Source of the DNA: Treponema brennaborense
Lineage (GTDB): Bacteria > Spirochaetota > Spirochaetia > Treponematales > Treponemataceae
Reading direction: 5' to 3'
DNA: 64,000 nucleotides
Assembly (NCBI GenBank): GCA_023666275.1
Contig: JAMPCJ010000004.1
Location: 1-64,000 of the forward strand
Shown: positions 25,511-35,103 of the stretch, piece by piece
Numbering within the stretch: the first letter of the stretch is position 1
How the letters are laid out: each line of letters starts with the position of its first letter
Notes under the pieces: model-generated
Database searches by the model: none
Seen by the model: only the letters and a program-made list of their open reading frames with translations
What the model was told of the DNA's origin: nothing
Translations under genes and position numbers: made by a program

Positions 25511-27169
25511 TCACTGAATTTTGATTACAAGCAATGTTTGATCATCATGAAGATGCGATGCATTGTTGAATTTCATTATGTCTGTTTTTACTAAATTGGC
25601 AATTTCTTTGCCGGTTAAATTGCTGTTTTTTGTTATAATTGCGGACAGCCGCTCCATAGTATATTGCGCCCCCGCTGCGTTGACGGTTTCAACGACACCG
25701 TCGGTGTAAGTAACGATAATATCGCCGGACGAAACTGTCAATTCGCAGTCTTTGTAAGCGGTTGTTTTTTCAACTCCGATAGGCTCCGAACTGCGGGAAA
25801 CCTTTTTCAGCGTTTTATGCTCCGCGTCATAAAGAAGAACCGGTATCGATCCGGCTGTTGACAGCTGAACTTTGCCGTTTGTGCTGTCATAATTTATCAG
25901 TGCGACGCTTGCGAAATGATCAATCGAAGATTCTGCGCAAATGCCGCGGTTTGCCCAGCCTAATATTGTGGCTGCGGACTGCGTTGTGTTGACAATCAGC
26001 TTAAGTATAGCACGAATCATAACCATGACAATAAGGGAATTCATGCCTTTGCCGGCGACGTCCGCAATAATAAACGAAATTCGGTCTTTGCGCGACGGCA
26101 AAACATCGAAATAATCGCCGCAGACTCCCTCGGCTGTATTAAAATAGTGCCCCAGCGAGAGCGTCGGTATTGCCGGCAGCAGTTTCGGATGCAGTTTGTC
26201 TTGTATTTTGCAGGCAAGTCCGCTTTCCCGCGTCAGTTCCGAGTGTTCGATAATTTCCTGAAATGAATAAACGTTTTTGATTGCGGCACACGCAAATCCC
26301 GTAAGAATTTTCGCTGCTTCAAAATCTTCTTCGGTGAAAGCCGGTGTTTCTTTTTTCCTTGCAAAAGCCGCGACGCCGATAACTGTTTCCTGCAAAACCA
26401 TCGGGATAATGATGTAGGTGCCGAGCTGGAGAAATTCTTCCGGTTCGTTTTGGAACAGGCGGGAATCATGCACCGGATCGGTTATCAGTTCCGATTTGCC
26501 TGTTGACGCAACTTCTCCGAATATAGTTTCCGAAAGCGGAAACTGCGCAAAGCGGAAATTGGTTTCGACGCGGATAACTTTATGCGGCAAATCCGCCGGC
26601 AGTTTATACGGCGGCGGAAAAGTTCCGGAGAAAGTTTTTACGGCAAGAATATCTTCAAAATCATCAACGAGAAGAATGGCGCCGCCGTCCGCATGAATCG
26701 TGCTTATCATGCTTTTATTCATGTAGTCAAGCAGCTTCGACAATTCTTTTTCTTCGGAGAAAGAACTTGCCGCATGAATCATAAAATCGCGGCATATATC
26801 GATCAGCGATAATTCCGCGCCGGAAATCACAGCTTCCTGGGGGCTGCTGTCCGTTTGTTCCGCGGTTTCCGGCGGAAGTTCTTTTTGGCTTTCTTTTATT
26901 TTTTCGGTTTCGATAGCATCCGCTAACGTAATTCGCGTGTATGACACGCAGATAAGCAGAATAAAGCAGATAAGCATGCCGAACAGAAAAAAAGACTGGT
27001 TAACAAAAATAATGTAGGCGCAGCCGGCAAGCAGCAGTGCGCAGCCGAAAAACAGCGAAGCGGTGCTTTTTTCGGAATGCTGTTTGATTCTAATAAGATT
27101 GAAAAAAATGATTGCCGTCAGTATCCCTGTCAGAATAAGCGGTATAAAAACGTATATGTCGTCCGGCAA
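25511..27169 (-). CDS. Membrane GAF-PP2C (SpoIIE/RsbU-type) phosphatase, TTG start
   Basis: 552 aa. About three membrane segments in the first 80 residues, a GAF sensor domain at about 140-310 (GGAILLVDDFEDILAV to AAKILTGFACAAIKNV) and a PP2C/SpoIIE domain to the end (GVCGDYFDVLP, IADVAGKGMNSLIV, TYTDGVVET, HDDQTLLVI). It should dephosphorylate the adjacent STAS protein in response to a GAF ligand or membrane signal. I choose the TTG at 27169 because AAGGGG lies 6 nt upstream; a further in-frame TTG at 27193 has none. It heads a three-gene regulatory unit. Confidence 0.88.
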   Translation of the reverse strand: MPDDIYVFIPLILTGILTAIIFFNLIRIKQHSEKSTASLFFGCALLLAGCAYIIFVNQSFFLFGMLICFILLICVSYTRITLADAIETEKIKESQKELPPETAEQTDSSPQEAVISGAELSLIDICRDFMIHAASSFSEEKELSKLLDYMNKSMISTIHADGGAILLVDDFEDILAVKTFSGTFPPPYKLPADLPHKVIRVETNFRFAQFPLSETIFGEVASTGKSELITDPVHDSRLFQNEPEEFLQLGTYIIIPMVLQETVIGVAAFARKKETPAFTEEDFEAAKILTGFACAAIKNVYSFQEIIEHSELTRESGLACKIQDKLHPKLLPAIPTLSLGHYFNTAEGVCGDYFDVLPSRKDRISFIIADVAGKGMNSLIVMVMIRAILKLIVNTTQSAATILGWANRGICAESSIDHFASVALINYDSTNGKVQLSTAGSIPVLLYDAEHKTLKKVSRSSEPIGVEKTTAYKDCELTVSSGDIIVTYTDGVVETVNAAGAQYTMERLSAIITKNSNLTGKEIANLVKTDIMKFNNASHLHDDQTLLVIKIQ

Positions 27170-27232
27170 TTTAAACCCCTTATAAAATAGCAAACATTAC
27201 TTATGTCATTCTAGCATTGAAAATAATGCCCG

Positions 27233-28144
27233 TCAAGAATGAATAAATGATTTTATCCGTCTGATGTATTTTTGCATAAAACCTGCTTCGGCGTATTGGT
27301 TTTTAAAATCCGAGGCGGCTTTATCCAGCGGCACTTGCTGTCCGTATTTGTTTTTCAAATCGTCCCAGTATTTTATAACCCAGACATACATATCGCTCAG
27401 TGTTCGGTTTTTGAATTTTCTCAGTATGTGTTCGCGCTGTATTGCGTTTATGACAGGCATGTATACTTTTGTATACCAGGATAAAATGGCATCCGGCAGC
27501 GGAATTTCTTCCGATTGTGTTTGATTTATGTAATATTTATGGATAAGAATATGCTGATACAGCACGTCATACTGTCCGGGCGTTGAAAAATTCATATCCC
27601 AGTATTCCGTGATGTCGCCGAAATTCGTTTCCGTATAAAACACTTTTTTTTCATATTCGATGACTTCTTTGAGCAGCTGGCGTTTTGTCGTAACCGGTTT
27701 GAGTTTTATTTCGCTTTGCAGACTGATTACTTCAGCATCGATGTTTTCGATGCCGCGCATTCTGGCGACCGATACGCGGTGGTTTCCGTCCCTGACAAAA
27801 TACAGGCTGCCTATTTCATATAATGTTACCGGCGGAAGAATAACGTCGCTGAGGTGTGCCCGATCGATTTTTTCCCAGCGGTTTTTTAAGTGCATGTTTT
27901 TCGGAAAAAAATGGTTGTCGAAATCCCTGTATCGTCCTTCGCTTCCGACTATGTATTTGAGAGGAACGACTTTCATTCCCAAATATACTTCGTTCCGCGG
28001 TTTCAGCAGTTTTTTTATGTCGTTAAAAGACAGCATCGCGGTTTCTTCCGGGTCAAGAAAATGCTGTATTTCGTTCAGCAGCGCTTTTGTGCGCGCTTTG
28101 TTGAAATCGTCTTCAGATGTCTGCTCAAGATATCCGGCGTTCAC
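27233..28144 (-). CDS. ParB-like-fold protein of unknown function
   Basis: 303 aa, GTG start with GAGGA 6 nt upstream. The segment LYFVRDGNHRVSVARMRGIENIDAEVI resembles the ParB/sulfiredoxin nuclease-like motif GxHRxxAA, but no HTH domain of a chromosome-partition ParB follows. The rest is helical and charged. Similar spirochete proteins are often labelled transcriptional regulator without direct support. It lies 9 nt after the phosphoesterase gene and 63 nt before the RsbU-like gene on the same strand, so it may be cotranscribed with the signalling module. Confidence 0.65.
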   Translation of the reverse strand: MNAGYLEQTSEDDFNKARTKALLNEIQHFLDPEETAMLSFNDIKKLLKPRNEVYLGMKVVPLKYIVGSEGRYRDFDNHFFPKNMHLKNRWEKIDRAHLSDVILPPVTLYEIGSLYFVRDGNHRVSVARMRGIENIDAEVISLQSEIKLKPVTTKRQLLKEVIEYEKKVFYTETNFGDITEYWDMNFSTPGQYDVLYQHILIHKYYINQTQSEEIPLPDAILSWYTKVYMPVINAIQREHILRKFKNRTLSDMYVWVIKYWDDLKNKYGQQVPLDKAASDFKNQYAEAGFMQKYIRRIKSFIHS

Positions 28145-28153
28145 AGTAATTCC

Positions 28154-28810
28154 TCATAATTCAAGAATATATTGACTGTATGCGTTTATCACGGTTGTCT
28201 GATAGTAGCGGGATATGCGCTGTTCGTGCATATCATACAAATGAATGTGGCCGTGGATCAGATATTTCGGTTTGAAAAATTTCATAAACCACAAATAGCA
28301 TTTAAAGCCGCGGTGGCACAAATCCTGTTTGTCATGGATGCCGGCAGGGGGCGCGTGCGTCAAAAGTATGTCGAGAAAACGCCCGTAGCGGATTTTATTC
28401 CACAAAAGCGCGGGAACCATTTTCCACAGTTTTACAGCCATTTGGAAATCGGTGTACTGATCAAGTTCCCGATTGTATTTCATGGAGCCTGATGTGCCCG
28501 CAAGCAGCAGCCCGTTTTCCCTGAAAACTTTGAAGCCGGCGTATGACGCGCCGTGGAAAAACGACATATTCCATTCTTCGTGATGTTTCCAGACCGAAAT
28601 ACGCGTTTTATGGTAAAACTCGAATTCGTTCAGATTATGGTTTCCGAATATAAAGTATGCGGGTTTGTTCAGCGACGAAACGATAAAATCGATGTATTCC
28701 ATCGGAAGATCGCCGGCACAGAGGATTATATCGATATCTGCGAACCGTTCCTTTATCGCACTGCTGTAGACAAGCGGATCTATATGATCGGAAACGCATA
28801 GTATTTTCAT
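28154..28810 (-). CDS. Calcineurin-like metallophosphoesterase
   Basis: 218 aa. Motifs in order: SDHIDP at the N-terminus (Asp and His ligands), CAGDLPMEY, FGNHN, LTHAPPAG and HGHIH near the C-terminus. They form the two-metal site of the phosphoesterase fold. The substrate is unknown; the small single-domain form resembles YfcE/Rv0805-like enzymes. It lies 13 nt after the TPR-Mrr gene and 9 nt before the ParB-like gene, in a minus-strand run that continues to the RsbW-like gene. No Shine-Dalgarno is visible, so translation is probably coupled. Confidence 0.85.
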   Translation of the reverse strand: MKILCVSDHIDPLVYSSAIKERFADIDIILCAGDLPMEYIDFIVSSLNKPAYFIFGNHNLNEFEFYHKTRISVWKHHEEWNMSFFHGASYAGFKVFRENGLLLAGTSGSMKYNRELDQYTDFQMAVKLWKMVPALLWNKIRYGRFLDILLTHAPPAGIHDKQDLCHRGFKCYLWFMKFFKPKYLIHGHIHLYDMHEQRISRYYQTTVINAYSQYILEL

Positions 28811-28823
28811 AATTGCAAACGGT

Positions 28824-30185
28824 TTACAGCGTTATTTTCGAGAGAAGCTGTTCCAGTCCGTCTTTATTTACGAGCTCAAACGGTCTGTTTTCGGCGAACT
28901 GCACCGCGGCACCCGTGAATCCGGCGCTTGTGCAGATGATGCATTTCGATATATTCCGTTTTTTTATTTCTTCCAGCGCCGTTCTCAAAACGGAATCTTC
29001 GATAAGATCCGGTTCGCGGTAAAAAAGCAGCATAAAAACCTGCTGGCGGACATTCCGCCAGTTGTCGTCTTTGTTTTCTACGGCGGAACATCGGCAGCCG
29101 AATTTTGTGGCGGAAATATCCTGAACCGTCAGATTATACGTTTGAGTAAGTTTTGTGCATATCGCGATGAATGTTTCCGAATTGCAGGTCAGGTATTCTT
29201 TCATGTTGTCATTTGCCTGCAAATGCCGGTATTCCGTCAGTTTTGCCGGAACATCTTTGAAAGAGCGGTTCTTTTCGTAGATTTTTTCCCATTGGACGAT
29301 GGCTTTGTCGATATCTCTGTTGCGTTCATAGCAGGCAGCCAAAAAATAGCGGGCGTATAAAGTTTCCTGGCTGCTTTCGTTTTTCGAAGCTTTTATGGCG
29401 CGGTCGTATTCGATGATGGCTTTGTCAATGCTTTTTGCCGCGACAAAACAGGCGCCGCGTTCCATGAGCGCCCGCTGCTTGAATTCCGGATCCCGCAGCG
29501 ATTTTTCGAATGCCGCAACTGCGGCGGGATAATCTTTGTTTTCTTTATAAATTTTTCCCAAATAATAGTACGAAGAATAGGTTTCCGGGCTGAGCGAAAT
29601 CGCAGTGTTTATTTCTTTTTTCGCTTCCGAAAACTGCTTTACGCGGTACAGCATCAGTCCCATTGCCGCGTGGGCTTTGACATGCCGTTTGTTCAGCGTC
29701 AAAGCTTTTTGGTAGTATGACATTGCCTGCTCGGTTTTTTCCCGCGTTTCGAAAATTTTTCCAGCGTTATAAAAATGGTCGGCATTGTTCGGTTCCAGTT
29801 TTGAAAGCAGCAGATATTCTTTCAGTGCTTCTTCGTTCTGGTTGAATTTGGAGTACAGCTGGGCGCTTTCTTTGCGGAAATCGGTTTCCGGCAGTTCTTT
29901 GTCGAAAATTGCGTTTTTGTTTACGGTTTTGTATTCCATAAGCGCAAGTTCCGGCTTGCCGTCAAGCAAATACGCTTTGCCGAGATAATAGCGCGCGTGA
30001 AAATCCCGCGGATCTTTGGTAATCATCCGTTTGGCGAGCTTAACTGCCGACGAATATTTTCCTTGTTTGATGAGTTTTTTTATTCCTCCGATTTGTTTTG
30101 GAGCAATAAATGATTTTACGACGAAGAAGAACAAAAAACAGATACCTACGACAAGAATAAGAATTAAAAAAATCATCCCGCTCAT
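28824..30185 (-). CDS. Membrane-anchored TPR protein with C-terminal Mrr-like (restriction endonuclease fold) domain
   Basis: 453 aa. Residues 3-25 are a membrane segment, followed by about seven TPR repeats (40-335; for example NADHFYNAGKIFETREKTEQ). The last 100 residues resemble the Mrr_cat domain: ICTSAGFTGAAVQFAENRPFELV and DGLEQLLSKI match its conserved end. The usual Q-x-K catalytic position appears replaced in the FMLLFYREP stretch, so nuclease activity is doubtful. The fusion suggests a protein-interaction platform at the membrane with a binding or inactive nuclease module. GGAGGA lies before the ATG. It is the first gene of a minus-strand run. Confidence 0.75.
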   Translation of the reverse strand: MSGMIFLILILVVGICFLFFFVVKSFIAPKQIGGIKKLIKQGKYSSAVKLAKRMITKDPRDFHARYYLGKAYLLDGKPELALMEYKTVNKNAIFDKELPETDFRKESAQLYSKFNQNEEALKEYLLLSKLEPNNADHFYNAGKIFETREKTEQAMSYYQKALTLNKRHVKAHAAMGLMLYRVKQFSEAKKEINTAISLSPETYSSYYYLGKIYKENKDYPAAVAAFEKSLRDPEFKQRALMERGACFVAAKSIDKAIIEYDRAIKASKNESSQETLYARYFLAACYERNRDIDKAIVQWEKIYEKNRSFKDVPAKLTEYRHLQANDNMKEYLTCNSETFIAICTKLTQTYNLTVQDISATKFGCRCSAVENKDDNWRNVRQQVFMLLFYREPDLIEDSVLRTALEEIKKRNISKCIICTSAGFTGAAVQFAENRPFELVNKDGLEQLLSKITL

Positions 30186-30264
30186 CCTACTGTCCTCCGA
30201 TACAGTATATTGAAAGAGTAACTTTTTTATGAGAATATGTCAAACTGTTGTAGAGAAGGACGTT

Positions 30265-31071
30265 ATGAAGCTGAAAAAAGAACCGCGCGCCGTGTGTTTC
30301 CTGTTCGTTTTTGCTGCCGCCGCGTTATTTGCCGATTCCTTTTCCGAGGGAAAGGAATTATTCCGAATGAATAAACCGCTTGAAGCGATACCGCTGCTTG
30401 TTCAGGCGCTGAGTGGAGAAAATGTTCCGCCGGAAACGTACATATATCTCGGCCTTGCGTATTATCAAACAGGTCAGTTGCGGCAGTCTGTCGATACGTT
30501 TCTTGCCGGCGCGGAAAAAAGCGGAACAAATAAGCGGGTTTTGTATTACAATGCCGGCAATGCGGCGTTTAAAATGGGAAATTTCAGCGAGGCGGAAGAA
30601 CTGTTTTCGTTCGCTTCTGCCGCCGATCCGAACTTTGCCGGCGCGGTGCTGAACAAAGCGAATGCGCAGCTGAAACAGGATAAGCTGGAAGAAGCGGCGG
30701 TTTCTTATGAGGCGTACCTTGAAAAAAAGCCGGACGCTCCGCAGGCGGATGCGGTGAAAAAAATTATCGCCGCGATTTCCGATGAATTGAACGCGCGCTC
30801 CCGCGAAAAAGAGCGCCTCGCGCTCGAAGCGGAACGTTTGAAGGCGGAAGAAGCGCGTATTGCGGCGGAAAAAGAAGCCCGCAGGCAGGAAGAAGAACGT
30901 CTTGCCGCGGAGCGCGCTGCCGCGGAAGCGGAACGCCTTGCGGCTGCCGCGGAACGGCGCCGCCAGTTGCTGGAAGAAGTATCCGCGTCGCTGCAGGCAG
31001 CCGGATCCGAAAATATATCAGCGGGAACAGAAGGAGTTATGGGATACGATTATGAATCGGAACTTGATTAG
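30265..31071 (+). CDS. Exported TPR protein with long C-terminal coiled coil
   Basis: 268 aa from the ATG at 30265 (AAGGA 4 nt upstream). A signal peptide (MKLKKEPRAVCFLFVFAAAALFA) precedes about three TPR repeats (residues 30-160). Residues 175-245 form an extended helix of Ala, Glu and Arg (for example RLALEAERLKAEEARIAAEK), a single alpha-helix or coiled coil. It probably acts as a periplasmic scaffold. The gene overlaps the following TPR gene by 20 nt. The two proteins share the same composition and probably act together. Confidence 0.8.
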   Translation: MKLKKEPRAVCFLFVFAAAALFADSFSEGKELFRMNKPLEAIPLLVQALSGENVPPETYIYLGLAYYQTGQLRQSVDTFLAGAEKSGTNKRVLYYNAGNAAFKMGNFSEAEELFSFASAADPNFAGAVLNKANAQLKQDKLEEAAVSYEAYLEKKPDAPQADAVKKIIAAISDELNARSREKERLALEAERLKAEEARIAAEKEARRQEEERLAAERAAAEAERLAAAAERRRQLLEEVSASLQAAGSENISAGTEGVMGYDYESELD

Positions 31072-33082
31072 GAATATTGCAATCGGCGCGGCGGTGCTGC
31101 TGATACTTTTTGCGGCAGTCGGCATTCCGCTGTTTTTATCGGGAAAAAACCGCACGGGAACATCGCGCACTGCGGCGGCGGGCAGCGAGCGGGACAACAC
31201 CATCGCGCTTGTCAGATTGTACGTCGAAAAAGGCGAATACGACAGAGCCATGAATCTTCTCGACGGGCTTTTGATAAAAAATGCGGATGACGGGGAAGCG
31301 CTGGCAATGATGGATGAAATAATTGCGCTGAAAGACGGCGTAAAAAAAATCGAAGATTTTCCTCGGTATCAGAATATTCAAATCAACACAGAGGATTTGG
31401 AAAAAGCTATCGGACGTATGAACGAAGAACTGCGCCGGCAGAATGAACAGTCGGAACGCACCGCACAGCAGATTGCGGCTCAGGCGGCGCAGGCGGCTGC
31501 TGCGGCAAAAAGGCAGGAAGAACTTGCGGCACAAGAAGCCGAAGCAAGGGCAGAAGAACAGCGCCGCAGGGAACAGGCTGCGGCTGAAGAAGCGAAACGA
31601 AAGGCTTACGAAGAAGAGCTGGCGCGCCGGAATAAAGCATTGCAGGAGCAGATTGAAAAAGTGAACGACGCCGTGTCCCACGGGAAAGCCCAGCTTGGAA
31701 TGGGGCATACTGCCGAAGCGGAAAAACGCTTTGAAGAAGCAAAACAGCTGCTTCCTTCCGCAGAGAAAAAATTCTGTGCGCAGAAGACGGCGGAAATAAG
31801 CACGGCATTGTATGAAGCCTCTTCGACGCAGTCGGAAGCTTCGGTAAAAAAATCGCTGATCGATTCCGCGGCGGCGTTTGCCCGCGATTCGGCGAACTAT
31901 GATGACACGGAGGCTGCTGCTCATTATGTGCTTGGAAAAATTGCCGCAGACGGAAAAAATTATGCCGAAGCGGTTGCCGAGTTATCCAAAGCGGTGAAAA
32001 ATGATTCTTCGAATTATATGTATTTCTATGATCTCGGAAAGGCGCAGTTTTCGCTGAAGCAGTACAGCGAAGCGCGTGCGTCGTTTGAATCTTCGGCAAA
32101 ACTGAATCAGTCTTTTGAGCAGGCGTTTTTTAATCTCGGAATGGTTTTGAAAGTGCTCGGACGCACCGACGAAGCGCTTGCCGCGTTCCAAAAAGCGGCT
32201 TCCGTTAAGCCGGATTACTGGAGAGCGCACCTTGAAATCGCGCGGATACGCTCCGCCAAAAAAGACACAACCGGCGCACTCGGATCGTATCAGCAAGTGC
32301 TTCAGTATGATTCTTCGAATATCAGCGCGCTGCGCGAAATGGGAGCCTTGTATGCTTCTGCGGGAAAAAATGCGGATGCGGAATCTTGCTTCAAAAAAGC
32401 GCTTGTTTTCGCTGCCGAAGATCCGGTAACGAATTACAATCTTTCGACCGTGATATACAATCAGAACAGACCTGCCGATGCGCTGCCGTATGCGAAAAAA
32501 GCTGCGGACGCCGATCCGGCAAACGCGCTGTTTTTATATAATTACGCGCTTGTGCAGGAAGCCTCCGGCGATATCGATGCCGCTATCCGCTTGTACACGC
32601 AGACGCTGAGAGTTTCGCCCAAGCATGTCAAAGCGAATGTCAATCTCGGCAAAATATTTCTCGATTCCGGAGATGCCGATTCCGCGCTGCGTTTTCTTAC
32701 GGTTGCGGCGGAACAAGATGCATCCAGTTTTGAAGCGGTGAACAATCTTGCCGGCGCGTATATGGCAAAAGATGAATTCGCCCAAGCGGTGGCAAATTTC
32801 ACTACTGCGCTGAAAATAGAGCCGGCAAATCTTCTTGTAAAAATGAATCTTGCCCGCGCGTATGCAGGCAACGGCCAGTATGATTTGGCGAAAGATTTGT
32901 ATGTCGAATTGCTGCAAAAAAACGCGGAAAACTGGGATGCCTATTTGGAATTGGGAAAAGTGTGCCTTTCGCTCGGCGATTCGAAAGCGGCGGAAGGATA
33001 CTTGCTTTTGCTGCGGCAGAAAAATCCGAGTTACCGCTCGGACGAAGTGCAGACATTGATTGCGGGCATTGCGGGAAACTGA
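31052..33082 (+). CDS. Inner-membrane TPR protein with coiled-coil segment
   Basis: 676 aa. One membrane segment (residues 9-29), a short periplasmic linker, a charged Ala/Glu/Arg coiled coil (about 110-215), then about ten TPR units up to the C-terminus (for example YMYFYDLGKAQFSLKQYSEA and AVNNLAGAYMAKDEFAQAVA). The start at 31052 lies inside the preceding gene. It resembles large TPR proteins of treponemes without assigned function. With its partner it could form a periplasmic assembly platform. It is convergent with mutL, 65 bp apart. Confidence 0.8.
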   Translation: MNRNLIRNIAIGAAVLLILFAAVGIPLFLSGKNRTGTSRTAAAGSERDNTIALVRLYVEKGEYDRAMNLLDGLLIKNADDGEALAMMDEIIALKDGVKKIEDFPRYQNIQINTEDLEKAIGRMNEELRRQNEQSERTAQQIAAQAAQAAAAAKRQEELAAQEAEARAEEQRRREQAAAEEAKRKAYEEELARRNKALQEQIEKVNDAVSHGKAQLGMGHTAEAEKRFEEAKQLLPSAEKKFCAQKTAEISTALYEASSTQSEASVKKSLIDSAAAFARDSANYDDTEAAAHYVLGKIAADGKNYAEAVAELSKAVKNDSSNYMYFYDLGKAQFSLKQYSEARASFESSAKLNQSFEQAFFNLGMVLKVLGRTDEALAAFQKAASVKPDYWRAHLEIARIRSAKKDTTGALGSYQQVLQYDSSNISALREMGALYASAGKNADAESCFKKALVFAAEDPVTNYNLSTVIYNQNRPADALPYAKKAADADPANALFLYNYALVQEASGDIDAAIRLYTQTLRVSPKHVKANVNLGKIFLDSGDADSALRFLTVAAEQDASSFEAVNNLAGAYMAKDEFAQAVANFTTALKIEPANLLVKMNLARAYAGNGQYDLAKDLYVELLQKNAENWDAYLELGKVCLSLGDSKAAEGYLLLLRQKNPSYRSDEVQTLIAGIAGN

Positions 33083-33147
33083 AAATTCCGTAAAAGCGCG
33101 GCGGCTTTCTGCGGGCGCTGCCCGGTTTCCGCCTTACGTGCGCGGCG

Positions 33148-35103
33148 TTATGTCCGCTTTACCCGATCGAATAATTCTTTTTTGGTTACTACCGTCCATA
33201 CCGGTCTTCCGTGCGGGCAGTGCGGATCCGGCAGGCGGAATGTTTTTTCGAGTATCATGCAGGCGCTTTTCGAATCTATGACGGTGCCGTCTTTTACGGC
33301 GCTTCTGCAGGCTGCGGATGCGAATAAGGCGTATAATAATTGCTGCGGTTCCTGTTTCTTGTTCAGCAGATCGTCAGCCAGATCTTCTTCCGTTCCCTGC
33401 CAGCATGCGGGCACCGATTGTATTTCCCAGCTTCCGCCGCCGAGATTTTTCATTTCGAATCCGGCTCCGCAAAGTTCCGTCTGCACCGATTCCAAATATG
33501 CGTCATCGGCTGCGGATTCCGTTTCTATTATGTACGGCAGCAGCAGCGGCTGTTTTTCGCCGGCGCGTTCCCTCATCTGATTGAATAAAATACGTTCGTG
33601 CGCCGCGTGCTGGTCGACAATATATAAATTTCCGTCTTTTTCTGCGATAAGAAATGTTCCCAGCGCGCTGCCGAGAAATACAAAATCGCTGCCGGCACTT
33701 TGTGTTTCATCGTTTTCGCAGGCGTAAAGATAATTCGCTGCGCTTCCTGCATCGGACGAAGTTTCGGCTGCCGCGTGAAAATTCTGCATTGCCGCGGATT
33801 CTGCGCTTTCGATGCCGCGCATTTCCCGTTTGCCGCCGTCGCGCGCTTCCGTTCCGCCGAAGCAACTGCCGCTTGATAAAAAGCTGTCCTGCCGAAAACG
33901 CGGCGCGCGGTTTGTTTGCGGATTGACTGCTTTCTGCCGCCGGAATTCGCTTCGGAACAGTTCCGCCTGCGCATTTGTTTCCGCCGCGGCATCCGCCGTA
34001 TCGGCTGCTGTTTCCTGTTCCGCCGGAACATAATGCGTTTCCTTTCCGTGCCCGCCGTGCACTAATTTTGACACCGTGTAGTTTTTGAAAAACGAACGGA
34101 TTGTCTGCGTTACGGCTTTGTGAACCGGCGCCAAATCTTTGAAACGCGCTTCCCGCTTTGCCGGATGAACATTGAAATCGACAAGGGCGGGATTCATTTC
34201 CAAAAATACGGCTGCTGCCGGATGTGTGCCGTTCGGGAAATATCCCTGCGCGCCGTATTCTACCGCCTGCACGAGCGAATATTCCTGAATTTTCCGTCCG
34301 TTTGCATATATGTGAATCAATTTTTTGTCGGTGCGGAAAACCGCCGGTTCGCCGATGATAATCGTGCACGTCCAGTTTTTGCTGCCGGATGAATCTTCCG
34401 CGGAAAGTTCATAAAATAAATTTTCATAACCCGGCAAATTCATCGCGGAAACGAAACGCTCCGACAGCGACTGTCCCGAGGGCAAATCAAGCTTCAGTTT
34501 TCCGTCCATAAACAGGCGGAATGCGGTTTCGGGGAACGGCAGTGCTTTTTCCGTGAATATCTGGCGGCACAGCGCGCCTTCCGCTGCCGGCCGTTTCAGA
34601 AAAACCCGCCGCGCCGGAAAATTCGCGAATAATGCCTGCGACTGCGCTATTGTGCCGCACTCAAGCTGTGCCGGCGTAATAACGTGATCTTCTGTAATAT
34701 TTGTTTCAAGATGCCATGCGGAAATATCCGGCGCTCTGCGGCTGGTAATGTCAAGCCGGCTTACTGCCGCGATGGAAGCAAGCGCTTCGCCGCGGAAGCC
34801 GAGCGTCGAAAGGTTCATTAAATCCGCTTCGCCGCTGATTTTGCTTGTTGCGTGAGGACGGGCACAGGCGCAGAGGTCTTCTTTTGTCATGCCGATGCCG
34901 TTGTCGGCAACGCAGATTTTATCGATGCCGCCGCCCTCTATTTCCGCCGTGATGCGCGTTGCTCCCGCGTCGACGGCGTTGTCCAAAAATTCTCTGAGAA
35001 CGGCATTCGGGCGGTCGATGACTTCTCCCGCCGCTATTTTCCGTGCGACTTCCGGCGCCAGCATCATGACGGGGCGTTCCGGCTTTTGAAAGCGGTCAGT
35101 CAT
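33148..35103 (-). CDS. mutL: DNA mismatch repair protein MutL
   Basis: 651 aa. The GHKL ATPase is clear: E38 and N42 in LREFLDNAVDAGA, DNGIGM (68-72) and GFRGEALASI (102-111). A low-complexity linker (about 340-455) joins the C-terminal dimerisation domain, which has the endonuclease-type motif DQHAAHERILF at 497 and CPHGRP at 629-634; the last Glu of the DQHA(X)2E(X)4E pattern is Asn here. MutL links MutS to strand incision. The ATG overlaps the end of xseB by 8 nt. No mutS is in the window. Confidence 0.95.
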   Translation of the reverse strand: MTDRFQKPERPVMMLAPEVARKIAAGEVIDRPNAVLREFLDNAVDAGATRITAEIEGGGIDKICVADNGIGMTKEDLCACARPHATSKISGEADLMNLSTLGFRGEALASIAAVSRLDITSRRAPDISAWHLETNITEDHVITPAQLECGTIAQSQALFANFPARRVFLKRPAAEGALCRQIFTEKALPFPETAFRLFMDGKLKLDLPSGQSLSERFVSAMNLPGYENLFYELSAEDSSGSKNWTCTIIIGEPAVFRTDKKLIHIYANGRKIQEYSLVQAVEYGAQGYFPNGTHPAAAVFLEMNPALVDFNVHPAKREARFKDLAPVHKAVTQTIRSFFKNYTVSKLVHGGHGKETHYVPAEQETAADTADAAAETNAQAELFRSEFRRQKAVNPQTNRAPRFRQDSFLSSGSCFGGTEARDGGKREMRGIESAESAAMQNFHAAAETSSDAGSAANYLYACENDETQSAGSDFVFLGSALGTFLIAEKDGNLYIVDQHAAHERILFNQMRERAGEKQPLLLPYIIETESAADDAYLESVQTELCGAGFEMKNLGGGSWEIQSVPACWQGTEEDLADDLLNKKQEPQQLLYALFASAACRSAVKDGTVIDSKSACMILEKTFRLPDPHCPHGRPVWTVVTKKELFDRVKRT

